This document shows, in pieces, positions 10,058 through 18,815 of a DNA stretch of 64,000 nucleotides. Position 1 is the first letter of the stretch; each line of letters begins with the position of its first letter. This DNA comes from Collimonas arenae (lineage in GTDB: Bacteria > Pseudomonadota > Gammaproteobacteria > Burkholderiales > Burkholderiaceae_D): contig NZ_CP013233.1 of NCBI RefSeq assembly GCF_001584165.1, positions 3,418,620 through 3,482,619 on the forward strand, read 5' to 3'. The notes beneath the pieces are model-generated. The model was not told where the DNA came from, did no database searches, and saw only the letters and a list, made by a program, of their open reading frames with translations. Both the position numbers and the translations under genes were made by a program.

Positions 10058-10878
10058 CAGAGTTCATCCACCATTTCACCCGCATGCCTGCGGAACAGCT
10101 GCAGGCCGAACCAGCAAAGCGCCAGGCTAATCAGCGTCACCGGGAGCAAGCTACTCCAATCCGGCCATGTACCGCTGACAAAAATACCCTGATAGGCGAC
10201 GATCAGCGACGCCATCGGATTCAATTTGAGCAAGGTCTGGATTTTCCCCGGCAAGGTCGAGACCGTATAAACGATAGGCGTGAACCAGAACCAGAATTGC
10301 AGCACGATGCCGAACAGTTGGCCGATATCGCGAAAGAACACATTCAGCACGCCGAGAATGATACCGAGCCCGATCGAGAACAGGATCTGGATCAACAGCA
10401 CCGGCACGATTGCCAGGAATACCCAACCCGGAAAATTGCCGGACAACAGCAGGAAACAGAGAAACAAGCCAAAGATGATGGCGAAATTCAAACCCGCGTT
10501 GAGCACCGTAATGATCGGCAGGCAGATGCGCGGAAAACTCAATTTCTTGATCAGGTTTCCGTTCTCCAGGAAAACGTTCTGCATGCGCGATACGACCTCG
10601 GTAAAAAATCCCCAGGTCAGCAAGCCCGCACAGAGATAAATACCGTAGGCAAACTGGCTGCTGGCGTTAGGTAGGCGAGCGTGCATCAGCTGCGAAAAAA
10701 TCACCGTATAGACTACGATCATCGCCAGCGGATTCAGCACCATCCATGCCGCTCCCAGCATTGAATTACGATAGCGCGCCTGGAACTCGCGGCGCACGCT
10801 GCCGACGACGAATCCCCGGTAGCGCCACAATGAGTGGACAGCATTTTGCAGTCCTGCTTGGATACCCGTCTGCTGCAT
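10057..10878 (-). CDS. wzm: Polysaccharide ABC exporter permease Wzm
   Basis: An ABC-2 type permease of about 273 residues with six predicted membrane helices, the family length. The cytoplasmic N-terminal segment REFQARYRNSMLGAAWMVLNPL is the typical polysaccharide-exporter signature; the last helices precede FRRHAGEMVDEL. The ATG at 10878 is preferred over a GTG at 10887. The stop overlaps the wzt start. Together with Wzt it moves the finished undecaprenyl-linked polysaccharide across the inner membrane. About 180 bases separate it from the upstream reductase gene, where Pseudomonas common-antigen loci carry gmd and wbpW; no such genes are here. Confidence 0.93.
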   Translation of the reverse strand: MQQTGIQAGLQNAVHSLWRYRGFVVGSVRREFQARYRNSMLGAAWMVLNPLAMIVVYTVIFSQLMHARLPNASSQFAYGIYLCAGLLTWGFFTEVVSRMQNVFLENGNLIKKLSFPRICLPIITVLNAGLNFAIIFGLFLCFLLLSGNFPGWVFLAIVPVLLIQILFSIGLGIILGVLNVFFRDIGQLFGIVLQFWFWFTPIVYTVSTLPGKIQTLLKLNPMASLIVAYQGIFVSGTWPDWSSLLPVTLISLALCWFGLQLFRRHAGEMVDEL

Positions 10879-11057
10879 TACTTGCACCTGTTGTACTGGT
10901 AGTCAACCTGCGCGATATCGCGGCCCGTCAGATCGGCACGCTCCTGTCGGGAGGTGCCGGCATCTGCTACAGTGCTCTTCACCGTATTCGTCATCGCAGT
11001 ATTTTTCATATATCTCCGCTCATTCTGTTTCTGATCGTTACGCTATATGCCAGCGCA

Positions 11058-11989
11058 TCATTGCGCGGCGGCATCGGCCGCTACACGCGCATCCCAATCG
11101 GACAAAATATTTAATAAAGTCTGCTGCATCGGGATACCCGGCTTCCAACCGGTCGTCAATTCAATTTTTTTATTGCAGCCTTTCACGCGCCGCGAACCCG
11201 TTGGGTGCATGCCTGTCGGCTCCTGTTCAATCGACGCATCGATCTCGGTCAGATAGAACATGCTGGCGATCAAGTCGCGGATCAGGTATTCCTTGCCTGA
11301 GCAGACGTTGTAGACTTCGCCATTCTGCCCGTCGCCAGCAAGGCTAGGTAGGCAGAAATGACATCTTCGACGTCAAGAAAATCGTGACTCTGATCGATAT
11401 CGCCAACCACAATACGTGGAGCCTGCAAGCCGAGCTTGATACGCGCCATCTGGCGCGCCACGCTAGCAATCACGAAATCCTCACGCTGCCCCGTACCGAT
11501 ATGCTTGAACGGCCGCGCCGTCATGATCCGCCAAGGCAGCTTGCGGCTCCATTGATGGCACAGCAGTTCGGCCGCGACCTTGCTGACAGCGTACTGATTC
11601 TGCGGGTGTAGTGCCTGCAACTCAGTAATCGGCAATACGGCCGGATCCACCGGACCATAAACTTCGCTGGAACTGACATACAGGAAACTGCCGTTGAAAC
11701 CGGTACGTTGCAGCGATTGCAGCAGCATCAGTGTTCCCTGCAAATTGATATCCTCCGTGTCCACCGGATCGCTCAACACTTCCGCAGCGACGTCTTGTCT
11801 GTCGAGGTGGATCACTGCGTCCGGCCTGGCATGGTTCAGCACGCGATCCAGCGAATCGGCATCCTGAAGATCGTATGCGCCGCCTGCACTTACCAACTCC
11901 CAGCCGTACTGCGCAACCGCGTGCGCACGTAGGCGGTCGAAGGCGCGACCGACAAATCCAGATTCTCCGGTGATAAACAGGCGTCTCAT
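11058..11989 (-). CDS. rmd: NAD(P)-dependent sugar reductase/epimerase, Rmd-like, interrupted by an apparent one-base deletion
   Basis: A short-chain (extended SDR) sugar-nucleotide enzyme with cofactor motif TGESGFVG at residues 7-14, SSSEVYG and the catalytic pair Y133/K137 (YAVSK). The initial frame stops at 11282 after losing homology near residue 220. Adding one G opposite the CCC run at 11328-11330 gives ATGQNGEVYNVCSGKEYL and continues in frame to a stop at 11058, for about 310 residues. The nearest family I recognise is GDP-6-deoxy-4-keto-D-mannose reductase, which makes GDP-D-rhamnose. It sits immediately upstream of wzm, as in Pseudomonas. The Rmd assignment is inferred; other NDP-4-keto-hexose reductases are possible. 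Confidence 0.78.
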
Positions 11990-12064
11990 TTGCTTATTCT
12001 TTCCAATGATCTTTCCTGTACATGGAAACCACAGCTGTCTCCCGCTCTTTCTGCATCAGTGAAT

Positions 12065-12913
12065 TCAGGGCTTGCGGGCGACAATGACCTGGCATTTCGG
12101 CATCAGGTCATTCATGCTTTTCCTGACCTGATTGCCTTGCGGACTGTCCAGCAAGGCTTCCCAGGTCCGGGTCCAGCTATTCAACAACGGGTGCTGTGGA
12201 TTCGACAGATCGACTTTGCAAACCCAGAAGAACAGCCACCAGAGCGACCAATAGAAACCATAGGAGCCTTGGCGTTCGATGACCAGGCCGGCATCCGTCA
12301 CCAGCTTGGCAAATTCGTCGCGCTGGATGATCCGCACATGATTCGGCTTCTGGAAATACACCTCCGGCGCCAAGCCCACCTGCAATTGCTCCGCTACCGG
12401 ATCAGGTACTGTCAGCAGATACTGCGCACCCGGCTTGCCGATGCGTACCAGCTCGCGCAGGAACTGCGCCGGATCGTCGACGTGCTCCATCACTTCCATC
12501 GAAATGATCCGGCTTGCAATGCCGTCTCCCAGCAATAAGGGATTGGCATCGCTCACCACGCCCTCCACCTTCCTTGCCGGCGTATCGGCAAGGCGTTGGA
12601 CGCTTGCCGCAACCTTGGCTGCGTCAATGTCGGCAACGATCACATGCGCGCCGCGATTGGCGCAGAACAAAGCGCAACCGCCTTCACCACAGCCAACGTC
12701 GACCACGACGTCATCCACTCCGATTGCGAAACCTTCATATAGTTCGCCGCTTTCGACACGATACCAGCCATCGAAGCCGGCATCTTTCAGACCGATGTCG
12801 AAATGGTTGGCCTCCTGCAGAGGTGCAGCGGACGCTGCCGGCGATTGCGGCATCACTGTTGCGGGATTGATTGCCAGCTTCCCGCCGAATAATCTACTGA
12901 TCAACTTGCGCAT
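12065..12913 (-). CDS. SAM-dependent methyltransferase (polysaccharide cluster, copy 1)
   Basis: A class I methyltransferase of 282 residues. Motif I is VVVDVGCGEGG at about residues 68-78, with an acidic motif II residue (VIVADID), and a later EVMEHVDDPAQFLREL helix typical of the UbiE/Coq5-like fold. Its C-terminal part (FYWSLWWLFFWV, then MPKCQVIVARKP) is shared with the second methyltransferase of the cluster, showing that the two are paralogues. It follows the acyltransferase with a one-base gap. In the Pseudomonas D-rhamnan locus comparable genes are thought to add O-methyl groups at the chain end; the same role is inferred here. Confidence 0.88.
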   Translation of the reverse strand: MRKLISRLFGGKLAINPATVMPQSPAASAAPLQEANHFDIGLKDAGFDGWYRVESGELYEGFAIGVDDVVVDVGCGEGGCALFCANRGAHVIVADIDAAKVAASVQRLADTPARKVEGVVSDANPLLLGDGIASRIISMEVMEHVDDPAQFLRELVRIGKPGAQYLLTVPDPVAEQLQVGLAPEVYFQKPNHVRIIQRDEFAKLVTDAGLVIERQGSYGFYWSLWWLFFWVCKVDLSNPQHPLLNSWTRTWEALLDSPQGNQVRKSMNDLMPKCQVIVARKP

Positions 12914-12914
12914 G

Positions 12915-14105
12915 CTAGGGTTTCTCGCTGTCCGCTGTCATCGAAGGACGGCCTCTGAATCTGGAGAGCCACGCCTGGAACCAGCCGGGTTGCAGATTGA
13001 TGCGATCGGCAAGCCGCTTGCCGCGCTCGCGGAACGGCGTTTCGACGAAGCGATAATTCAACTCGCTGAAAATCAACACCAGCACAATCGCGGTCAGCGC
13101 CAGACGACCGTTGTAGTTCTTGCCGAAAATGGTATTCACCGGTTCGATACGGCACCAGATTTCGCGGCTGACCAGATATGCCGGAATATGCGTCAGATAC
13201 AACGCGTAGGAGCGGCTGCCCAACCACAGAAAAATCTTCTTCAGCGGGTTGTCCGGCATCAGATAGTCTTGGTCATACGATGCAATGAACACCAGCACGA
13301 TGGAGATCAGCGCCACGGTCCCCACCCAGAAACGCCATGTCGCGAAATGATAGGAGCCGATCGCTCCCAAAGCGGCCACCAATGCGGCCAGCACAATCCA
13401 GCGCAACCATGCGCGACTTTTCAGGAACGTCGGCTCAAAACGGCGATAGCTGTCGTGCTGGCTCCATATCGCCAGCAGCACACCGAGCATCAACGCATCC
13501 GAGCGGGTTCCCATCCATATCAGGTCGTAATGGCGGTGCGCGCACAATTGCACCACCACAGGAACAATCAATACCCAAGGCAGCCAACGGCGAAAGATAA
13601 TGATTGCCAGCGGCAGCAACAGATAAAACTGTTCTTCCAGCGACAGGCTCCAGTACGGAAAACTGGCGCCGTATTCAGAGCGTCCGAAAACAGCAATCAG
13701 GCGAAAATTCCCGTAATTGAACACGCCGGCCAACGTGGCGTCGAGATTGGTCTGCAACAGACCGAAAGCGCCGGAACGATTGAACGCCACAGTAGCGACC
13801 AGGATCAGCGCCAGCCAGAGCCATGCGGATGGCCACAAGCGCGAAGCGCGCCGCACCCAAAAACTCAACAGGGTGGAAAACTGGCGGCCATCGGCGCGCG
13901 CCAAGCGCGGAACCAGGTCGCGTGCGATCACGAAACCGGAGATGGCAAAGAACAGATCGACGCCGGTCCAGCCGCCAAAATTCGGATAGAGGTAGGCCAG
14001 CAAGCGGTTCGGCTCGCCGAACAGATTGAACTGGGTATGCTCGACCAGCACAAAGAGCACGGCGATACCGCGCAATAATTGAATATCTGCTATCCGTCGA
14101 TTCAT
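12915..14105 (-). CDS. Acyltransferase family 3 membrane protein (OafA/YrhL-like O-acetyltransferase)
   Basis: A protein of 396 residues with about ten membrane helices and no SGNH extension. The N-terminal signature is DIQLLRGIAVLFVLVEHTQF, whose histidine is the conserved putative catalytic residue, followed by GWTGVDLFFAISGFVI and SLSLEEQFYLLLPL. Such proteins move acyl groups, usually acetyl, from the cytoplasm onto surface polysaccharides. It is packed between the two methyltransferase genes, so it most likely decorates the same glycan. A long open frame on the opposite strand is a shadow. Confidence 0.92.
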   Translation of the reverse strand: MNRRIADIQLLRGIAVLFVLVEHTQFNLFGEPNRLLAYLYPNFGGWTGVDLFFAISGFVIARDLVPRLARADGRQFSTLLSFWVRRASRLWPSAWLWLALILVATVAFNRSGAFGLLQTNLDATLAGVFNYGNFRLIAVFGRSEYGASFPYWSLSLEEQFYLLLPLAIIIFRRWLPWVLIVPVVVQLCAHRHYDLIWMGTRSDALMLGVLLAIWSQHDSYRRFEPTFLKSRAWLRWIVLAALVAALGAIGSYHFATWRFWVGTVALISIVLVFIASYDQDYLMPDNPLKKIFLWLGSRSYALYLTHIPAYLVSREIWCRIEPVNTIFGKNYNGRLALTAIVLVLIFSELNYRFVETPFRERGKRLADRINLQPGWFQAWLSRFRGRPSMTADSEKP

Positions 14106-14149
14106 GGTCGGCCTGATCCCGTTATTGATTCGGTACTATGCTGCATTGT

Positions 14150-15016
14150 TCACCCCGGTTTGCGCGCCACGATGATCTGGCTCTTCGGCATGAAACCATC
14201 CAGCTTTTCCTTGACTTTGTCGCCACCCGGCGTCTGTATCAATTGATGCCAGGTGTTTGCCCATTCATTCAACAGCGGCGGATACGGCGCCTTGATCTGA
14301 TCCAGGGTTGCGCCACCCTGCTTCGGTACGCTGGCCCAATACAGGCACATCCACATGCTCCAGTAAAAGCCTGAAGACTGGCGGCTTTCGATGATCAGCC
14401 CTGCATTGGCGATCATTGCTGCAAAGGCATCGCGCTCGAAAATATGGATATGGTTCGGCTTCTGGAAATGGGCGGCGGGCGCCAGCTGTTGCTGCACATG
14501 TTCGCCGACCGGGTCCGGCACCGTCAGCAAATACAAGGCCCCTGGCCGGCCGACGCGCACCAGCTCGGCCAACACTTGCGCCGGATCGTCGACATGCTCC
14601 AGCATCTCCATGGCGATGACGCGGGTGGCGCGCTGGTCCGGCAGCGGCAACGGATCGGTGTCGCAGACCAATGCCTGTGCCGCGCGCGCAGGCGTATTCT
14701 TTACTTGCGTCTCCAGCCGGGCGATCTTGGCGGCATCTGAATCGGAAAAAATCACTTCAGCGCCGCAGCGCGCTGCAAATATCGTTGCCGCGCCGTCGCC
14801 GCAACCGACATCGAGCACCACATCTTCGCCAGTGATCTTGAAACCGGCAGCCAGTTCGCCGCTGGCATGATTGAACCAGCCGCTTTGCACGGCATCGATC
14901 AAACCACACACGCGCGAATCGACCACGCCTTCCTTCGAAATCAACGGAGCCAGTTCAGGCTCGGCGGAGGCCTTGCCCTTGAACAGGGTAAACAGGCTGG
15001 ACAGAATCTTCAGCAT
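14150..15016 (-). CDS. SAM-dependent methyltransferase (polysaccharide cluster, copy 2)
   Basis: A class I methyltransferase of 288 residues, paralogous to the one at 12065-12913. Motif I is VVLDVGCGDGA, then VIFSDSDAAKIARLE and AMEMLEHVDDPAQVLAEL; the C-terminal FYWSMWMCLYW and MPKSQIIVARKPG blocks match the first copy. It overlaps the upstream glycosyltransferase by 7 bases. Having two related methyltransferases flanking an acyltransferase suggests successive or alternative methylation of the terminal sugar. Position specificity cannot be read from the sequence. Confidence 0.88.
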   Translation of the reverse strand: MLKILSSLFTLFKGKASAEPELAPLISKEGVVDSRVCGLIDAVQSGWFNHASGELAAGFKITGEDVVLDVGCGDGAATIFAARCGAEVIFSDSDAAKIARLETQVKNTPARAAQALVCDTDPLPLPDQRATRVIAMEMLEHVDDPAQVLAELVRVGRPGALYLLTVPDPVGEHVQQQLAPAAHFQKPNHIHIFERDAFAAMIANAGLIIESRQSSGFYWSMWMCLYWASVPKQGGATLDQIKAPYPPLLNEWANTWHQLIQTPGGDKVKEKLDGFMPKSQIIVARKPG

Positions 15017-16362
15017 ATCGCGGCCGAATCGTGGGTTTTATCGCTCTTGCCACCCTCGGCGACAAGATGGTCGCTGCCTGCAAGCCCCGGATGCGACGCT
15101 AAAAATTCCCGCAGGCGCTGTCCGATCACGGCTTGCGAGCAGTGCTTTTGCAAGCTGCTTACCGCACTCTCACTCATGTGTTCATAGCGTGCGCGGTCTT
15201 GCTTGAAGACGCGATAACTCTCCAGGTAGGCGTGGCGCAAACCATCCCAGTCTATACGGTAGCGCAATGTGCGATAGGCCTGGCGCGGATCGTGCGGCCA
15301 ATGGCTTGGCTCTTCGCTGGACGCGATGACGAACGCATTTTCACGGTCGATGTAGTCGGCCATCGCGGTATTGTCCGGCGCAATCGCAGGTTTGCCGCAA
15401 GACATGAACTCCATCAACGGCAAGCATTGCCCTTCACCATGCGACGTATTGACCACGTAACTGGTGGCCGCCACCAGTTTTTCGTATTCGGCATCGGCCA
15501 GGTAGCCGTGTATCAGTACGATACGGCATTTGTATGGCGTCAGCTTGTACAAATCCTCCAGCAAGGCATCGATCGCGGTCTTGATGTCATGATGAGTCAG
15601 CTTCAACACCAGCGTCGCATCATTGACATCGCGGAAAGCCCAGCAGAACGCGCCGATCATGTCAAACCAGTTCTTGCGGCCGTCATACGGATTGAACACT
15701 GAGGTGTACACCACGCCATCAATATGCACCCGGTCCGGTTGCTGGCGCGCCAGTTCCACTGGCCGGATCAGGTCGGGCTTGGGATCGTGCCGATGAGCCG
15801 GGCCGAACAAGCTGAGATCAGTGCTGCGGCTATCGATAATCGTACCGGCCACCTGCAACTCGACGCCATCGGGGCGCCCTGCCTGCGCCAGCCGCTGGCG
15901 CAATCCGGCAAAGCGATCCCACACTGGGGCCGGAGCGGAAACGATCGGAAACGATGGCGTCATCGCTGCGCGCACCGACGTCACGGTAAATTCAGAATGC
16001 GTAATGGCGCAGCCGAGCTTACCGAACACCAGGCGCCAGTCATGGCGCGGTTCGTCCTGCCACATCTCCTGCGGGATGGTATTGAATTCCCAGGCGAACA
16101 CCGGGATGGTCGGGCACTCCAGGCCGATCACCGTCTTGTGCGGCGGCGAGAACGACAGGAACACACAGGCCTCTCCATGAGCCTGCGCGTTGCGATAAAT
16201 CGCATCAACCTCACGCGCCGGATCGGTAACCGGCACCACGATGCCCATCCGTTCCAGGATCGGCTTGAATTCTTTCAGCACGAAGTAATAGCTGTACTCC
16301 GGCAAACCCAGATTCTTTTCTATTGAGCCGGCATTGGTATCCGAGTAAATGATAATGATCAT
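15010..16362 (-). CDS. Glycosyltransferase of the polysaccharide cluster (paralogue 2, 450 aa)
   Basis: A protein of 450 residues with a GT-B C-terminal domain (VYTSVFNPYDGRKNWFDMIG, later HGEGQCLPLMEFMSCGKPAI) and an unusual N-terminal half beginning IIIIYSDTNAGSIEKNLGLP. It is clearly homologous over its length to the 500-residue protein encoded just upstream (GLPEYSYYFVLK, VFLSFSPP, PTIPVFAWE in both). The pair corresponds in position to two transferases next to rmd in the Pseudomonas common-antigen region (from memory). It probably adds terminal or branch sugars. The start at 16362 is ATG; its 3' end overlaps the methyltransferase start. Confidence 0.85.
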   Translation of the reverse strand: MIIIIYSDTNAGSIEKNLGLPEYSYYFVLKEFKPILERMGIVVPVTDPAREVDAIYRNAQAHGEACVFLSFSPPHKTVIGLECPTIPVFAWEFNTIPQEMWQDEPRHDWRLVFGKLGCAITHSEFTVTSVRAAMTPSFPIVSAPAPVWDRFAGLRQRLAQAGRPDGVELQVAGTIIDSRSTDLSLFGPAHRHDPKPDLIRPVELARQQPDRVHIDGVVYTSVFNPYDGRKNWFDMIGAFCWAFRDVNDATLVLKLTHHDIKTAIDALLEDLYKLTPYKCRIVLIHGYLADAEYEKLVAATSYVVNTSHGEGQCLPLMEFMSCGKPAIAPDNTAMADYIDRENAFVIASSEEPSHWPHDPRQAYRTLRYRIDWDGLRHAYLESYRVFKQDRARYEHMSESAVSSLQKHCSQAVIGQRLREFLASHPGLAGSDHLVAEGGKSDKTHDSAAIC

Positions 16363-16383
16363 GTGCAGGTCTATTCAGATCGA

Positions 16384-17883
16384 TCACGCATGGCTTGGCG
16401 CCGTCTGCTGGAAGAATTCTTGCAGCTGTTCTTTCACCACGCCAACCGAGGCATACGATTGCAAACGCCGCAGAACACGCTCACTCATCTGCTCATATTT
16501 TTCCGGTGCATTCCTGGCTATGTCGTAACTGTCTCGATAAGCGGCGCAAATGGATGCCCAATCGAGGCGGTAGCGCAGTGTACGGAACAGGTCACGCGGA
16601 TCGTGCGGCCAGACATTGTGCTCCAGTCCTGACTTGACGATGAATGCGACGCTATCGTCGACATAATCTTCCATCGCCGTATGTTTCGGCGCTATCGCCG
16701 GCACGCCGCAAGACATGAATTCCATCAGCGGCAGGCACAGGCCCTCGCACAATGAAGTGTTCACGTAATAGGTCGTGGCGCCGATCAATTTTTCGTATGC
16801 AGCGTCGTCCAGGAATGCATGCAGCGTGACGACACGGCATTTGAACGGCGCCAGCTGGGACAACAAAGTCATCAGGGTCGGCTGATACGAAGACAAATCG
16901 CGATCGTTCATCTTCAACACCAGCGTTGCATCATCCACATCGCGGAAGGTCCAGCAGAATGCGGTGACCATGTCGAACCAGTTTTTCCGGCCATCCTTTG
17001 GACTGAATACCGACGTATAAACGACGCCATCCAATTTGACCTGGACTGTCGGCTCTTCCATCACCGTCACAGGCGGTGTCGGCAGCACCGCTAGGGGCGC
17101 AGGCCTTGGCCGCACTATCGCATAGCTCTTGCGCGCGGCGCTGGCCGCCGCGTCAGCCAACAATGGCGGCAGCAGGTCGCGCAATGCCTCGCGGTACCAG
17201 TCCAGCAGATGCCGTTTGGTTACCCAGAGGCGGTAGCGCAGGGTTTTCTGCGGCAGCGCCGGCGTCAATACCGGCGGCGCTTCCACTACTGGCGGCGGCG
17301 GAGGTGCAAGATTGGGGAGCAGGCTGTCGGCAGACAGGCCGAGCACCCGGCTATCGAGTACAGTGCCGCGCAACTGGATCTCGGTGCTGGTGCCTGGGAA
17401 TCTGCGGCCGAGCCGCGCACGCGCTTCTGCAAAATATTCCCACAGCGGCGCCGGTGCCGCCAGCACCGCAAAATCCGCTCCCATTACGTCCTTGACGGTA
17501 CGTGCCGTGTAGCCCGACAAGGTGATGGTCCGGCCATGGCTGGCGAACACAGTGCGCCAATCGTTGCGCGGGTCGTCGTCCCACTGTTCATTAGGGATGT
17601 TGCTGTACTCCCAGGCGAATACCGACACGGTCGGGCATTTGAGATCAACCAGGGTTTTATTCGGTGGGGAAAAGGACAGGAACACACATTCTTCGCCACG
17701 CTGGCGACACGCCTCGAACAGCGGATCGACTTCCGTCGCCGGATCACGCACCAGCGTCACCGAGCCGAGTTCGGCCAATGCGTTGCGGAATGCTTTCAAG
17801 ACAAAGTAGTAGCTGTACTCTGGCAAACCAAGGCTTTTATTGATAGTGCTTTCGCCAATATCCGAATACAGAATGAAATTCAT
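16384..17883 (-). CDS. Glycosyltransferase of the polysaccharide cluster (paralogue 1, 499 aa, with Pro-rich insertion)
   Basis: First gene of the leftward cluster, starting at the ATG at 17883 (a TTG lies one codon earlier). It shares both halves with the 450-residue paralogue: GLPEYSYYFVLKAFRNA near the N-terminus, VYTSVFSPKDGRKNWFDMVT and SLCEGLCLPLMEFMSCG in the donor domain. Between the halves, roughly residues 190-275, it carries an extra segment with proline-rich flanks (PPPPPVVEAPPVLTPALP and RPAPLAVLPTPP) around a helical stretch rich in Leu, Trp and Arg, possibly an amphipathic membrane-contact helix. The operon promoter should lie between 17884 and about 18060. Confidence 0.85.
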   Translation of the reverse strand: MNFILYSDIGESTINKSLGLPEYSYYFVLKAFRNALAELGSVTLVRDPATEVDPLFEACRQRGEECVFLSFSPPNKTLVDLKCPTVSVFAWEYSNIPNEQWDDDPRNDWRTVFASHGRTITLSGYTARTVKDVMGADFAVLAAPAPLWEYFAEARARLGRRFPGTSTEIQLRGTVLDSRVLGLSADSLLPNLAPPPPPVVEAPPVLTPALPQKTLRYRLWVTKRHLLDWYREALRDLLPPLLADAAASAARKSYAIVRPRPAPLAVLPTPPVTVMEEPTVQVKLDGVVYTSVFSPKDGRKNWFDMVTAFCWTFRDVDDATLVLKMNDRDLSSYQPTLMTLLSQLAPFKCRVVTLHAFLDDAAYEKLIGATTYYVNTSLCEGLCLPLMEFMSCGVPAIAPKHTAMEDYVDDSVAFIVKSGLEHNVWPHDPRDLFRTLRYRLDWASICAAYRDSYDIARNAPEKYEQMSERVLRRLQSYASVGVVKEQLQEFFQQTAPSHA

Positions 17884-18338
17884 CAATATCGTACTTTTAA
17901 TCGAATGTTAATCGTCCAAACTGCGCTGTCTTGGACTCGTCTCGGGCTCCGTAGTGGGCCATTCATTTTATGTATTGAGGAGATGTGGAAGGACTTGCAA
18001 AGCACAGCGCCAAGAAAGTTTCCTATCGTACACAGCCATATAACTGGCGATAATACCTGATCCGGCAGGATGTGGGGGCGACCGGCTTGGGCATTAGAGA
18101 GCAGTACCTAGTTATAGATACAGATAAAACATGGCCAAAAAGATAATTTTCATCGTCGAAAATGCAATAGCCATGAACCCAGCAGCGGCCATGCGGCAAG
18201 CTGTATAGCGTTGATTTTTCAGTAATTTGGCGTCGTTGGACTGACTGTGACGATTGCCCGCGCCTGTGGTTGACATTCAGTGTCCTGGCGATACAGGACA
18301 CCCAATCCGGCCCTGCCAGGCGACCGGTTGCTGCTTGC
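17884..18338. other. Intergenic region upstream of the polysaccharide cluster
   Basis: 455 bases without a gene I can support. It should hold the promoter of the leftward cluster, though I see no clear JUMPstart-like element. A perfect 8-base inverted repeat with a 6-base loop (GTGTCCTG, GCGATA, CAGGACAC) lies at 18280-18301 close to the end of the IS5-like gene. Open frames here are short and not protein-like. Confidence 0.5.
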
Positions 18339-18815
18339 TCAGCCCATTTCTTTCTGAGCATCGTTGCTAACCAGCCAAACCCACGATGATGCATGTTCGT
18401 CAGCGGCAATTTGCTGAGGGGCCGCGCGCCGCGACGACGCCAGGGCGCGGTCATATATTTTGACGTTGGTGCGACGAATTGATCTTTCGGTATTCTGACG
18501 CGTATGCTCGTCCCCAAGCCGCGTAATTGCGCTCAAAATCGTCAGCAACTCTTGATCATCGGCAAGGTTATCGCAAAGTCGCCGCCACACGTCGGCCTTG
18601 GTCCAGCGTCGGAAACGCATGTAACTGGTTCGCCACCGGCCGAATTCCGGCGACAGATTGCTCCACGACCCCGATTTTAGCGCCACCCAAAGGACTGCCT
18701 CCATAAACAAGCGATTGTCGCGGCCGGACATCCCGGAATCGCCTGGTCGGCCGACCAGCAGCGGCTCCAGCTTCTCCCATTGCGCATCTTGAAGAACACC
18801 ATTGATTTTTTGCAT
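18339..18815 (-). CDS. IS5-type transposase OrfA-like protein (DUF4096 domain), no OrfB
   Basis: A protein of 158 residues. The first 95 residues match the N-terminal DUF4096 domain of IS5-family OrfA (DAQWEKLEPLLVGRPGD, then DNRLFMEAVLWVALKSGSW, RFRRWTKADVWRRL). The tail (LSAITRLGDEHTRQNTERS) is not the usual OrfA end leading to a frameshift, and no DDE-containing OrfB is encoded on either side in any frame. No terminal inverted repeats or target duplication were recognised. It is either a truncated IS remnant or a free-standing OrfA-type protein that may have been kept for DNA binding. The flanks are AT-richer than the chromosome average. Confidence 0.6.
   Translation of the reverse strand: MQKINGVLQDAQWEKLEPLLVGRPGDSGMSGRDNRLFMEAVLWVALKSGSWSNLSPEFGRWRTSYMRFRRWTKADVWRRLCDNLADDQELLTILSAITRLGDEHTRQNTERSIRRTNVKIYDRALASSRRAAPQQIAADEHASSWVWLVSNDAQKEMG

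Noticed and set aside
12435..14078. 547-codon open frame on the plus strand
   Set aside because: It lies exactly opposite the acyltransferase and the adjoining methyltransferase; its product is rich in Gln/Arg/His without domains, typical of antisense shadows in GC-rich DNA.
17887..18060. JUMPstart element before the polysaccharide cluster
   Set aside because: I looked for the GGCGGTAG-type core on the minus strand and did not find it.
18023..18517. 164-codon frame as a possible OrfB of the IS5-like gene
   Set aside because: No DDE motifs or transposase similarity, and its composition is random.
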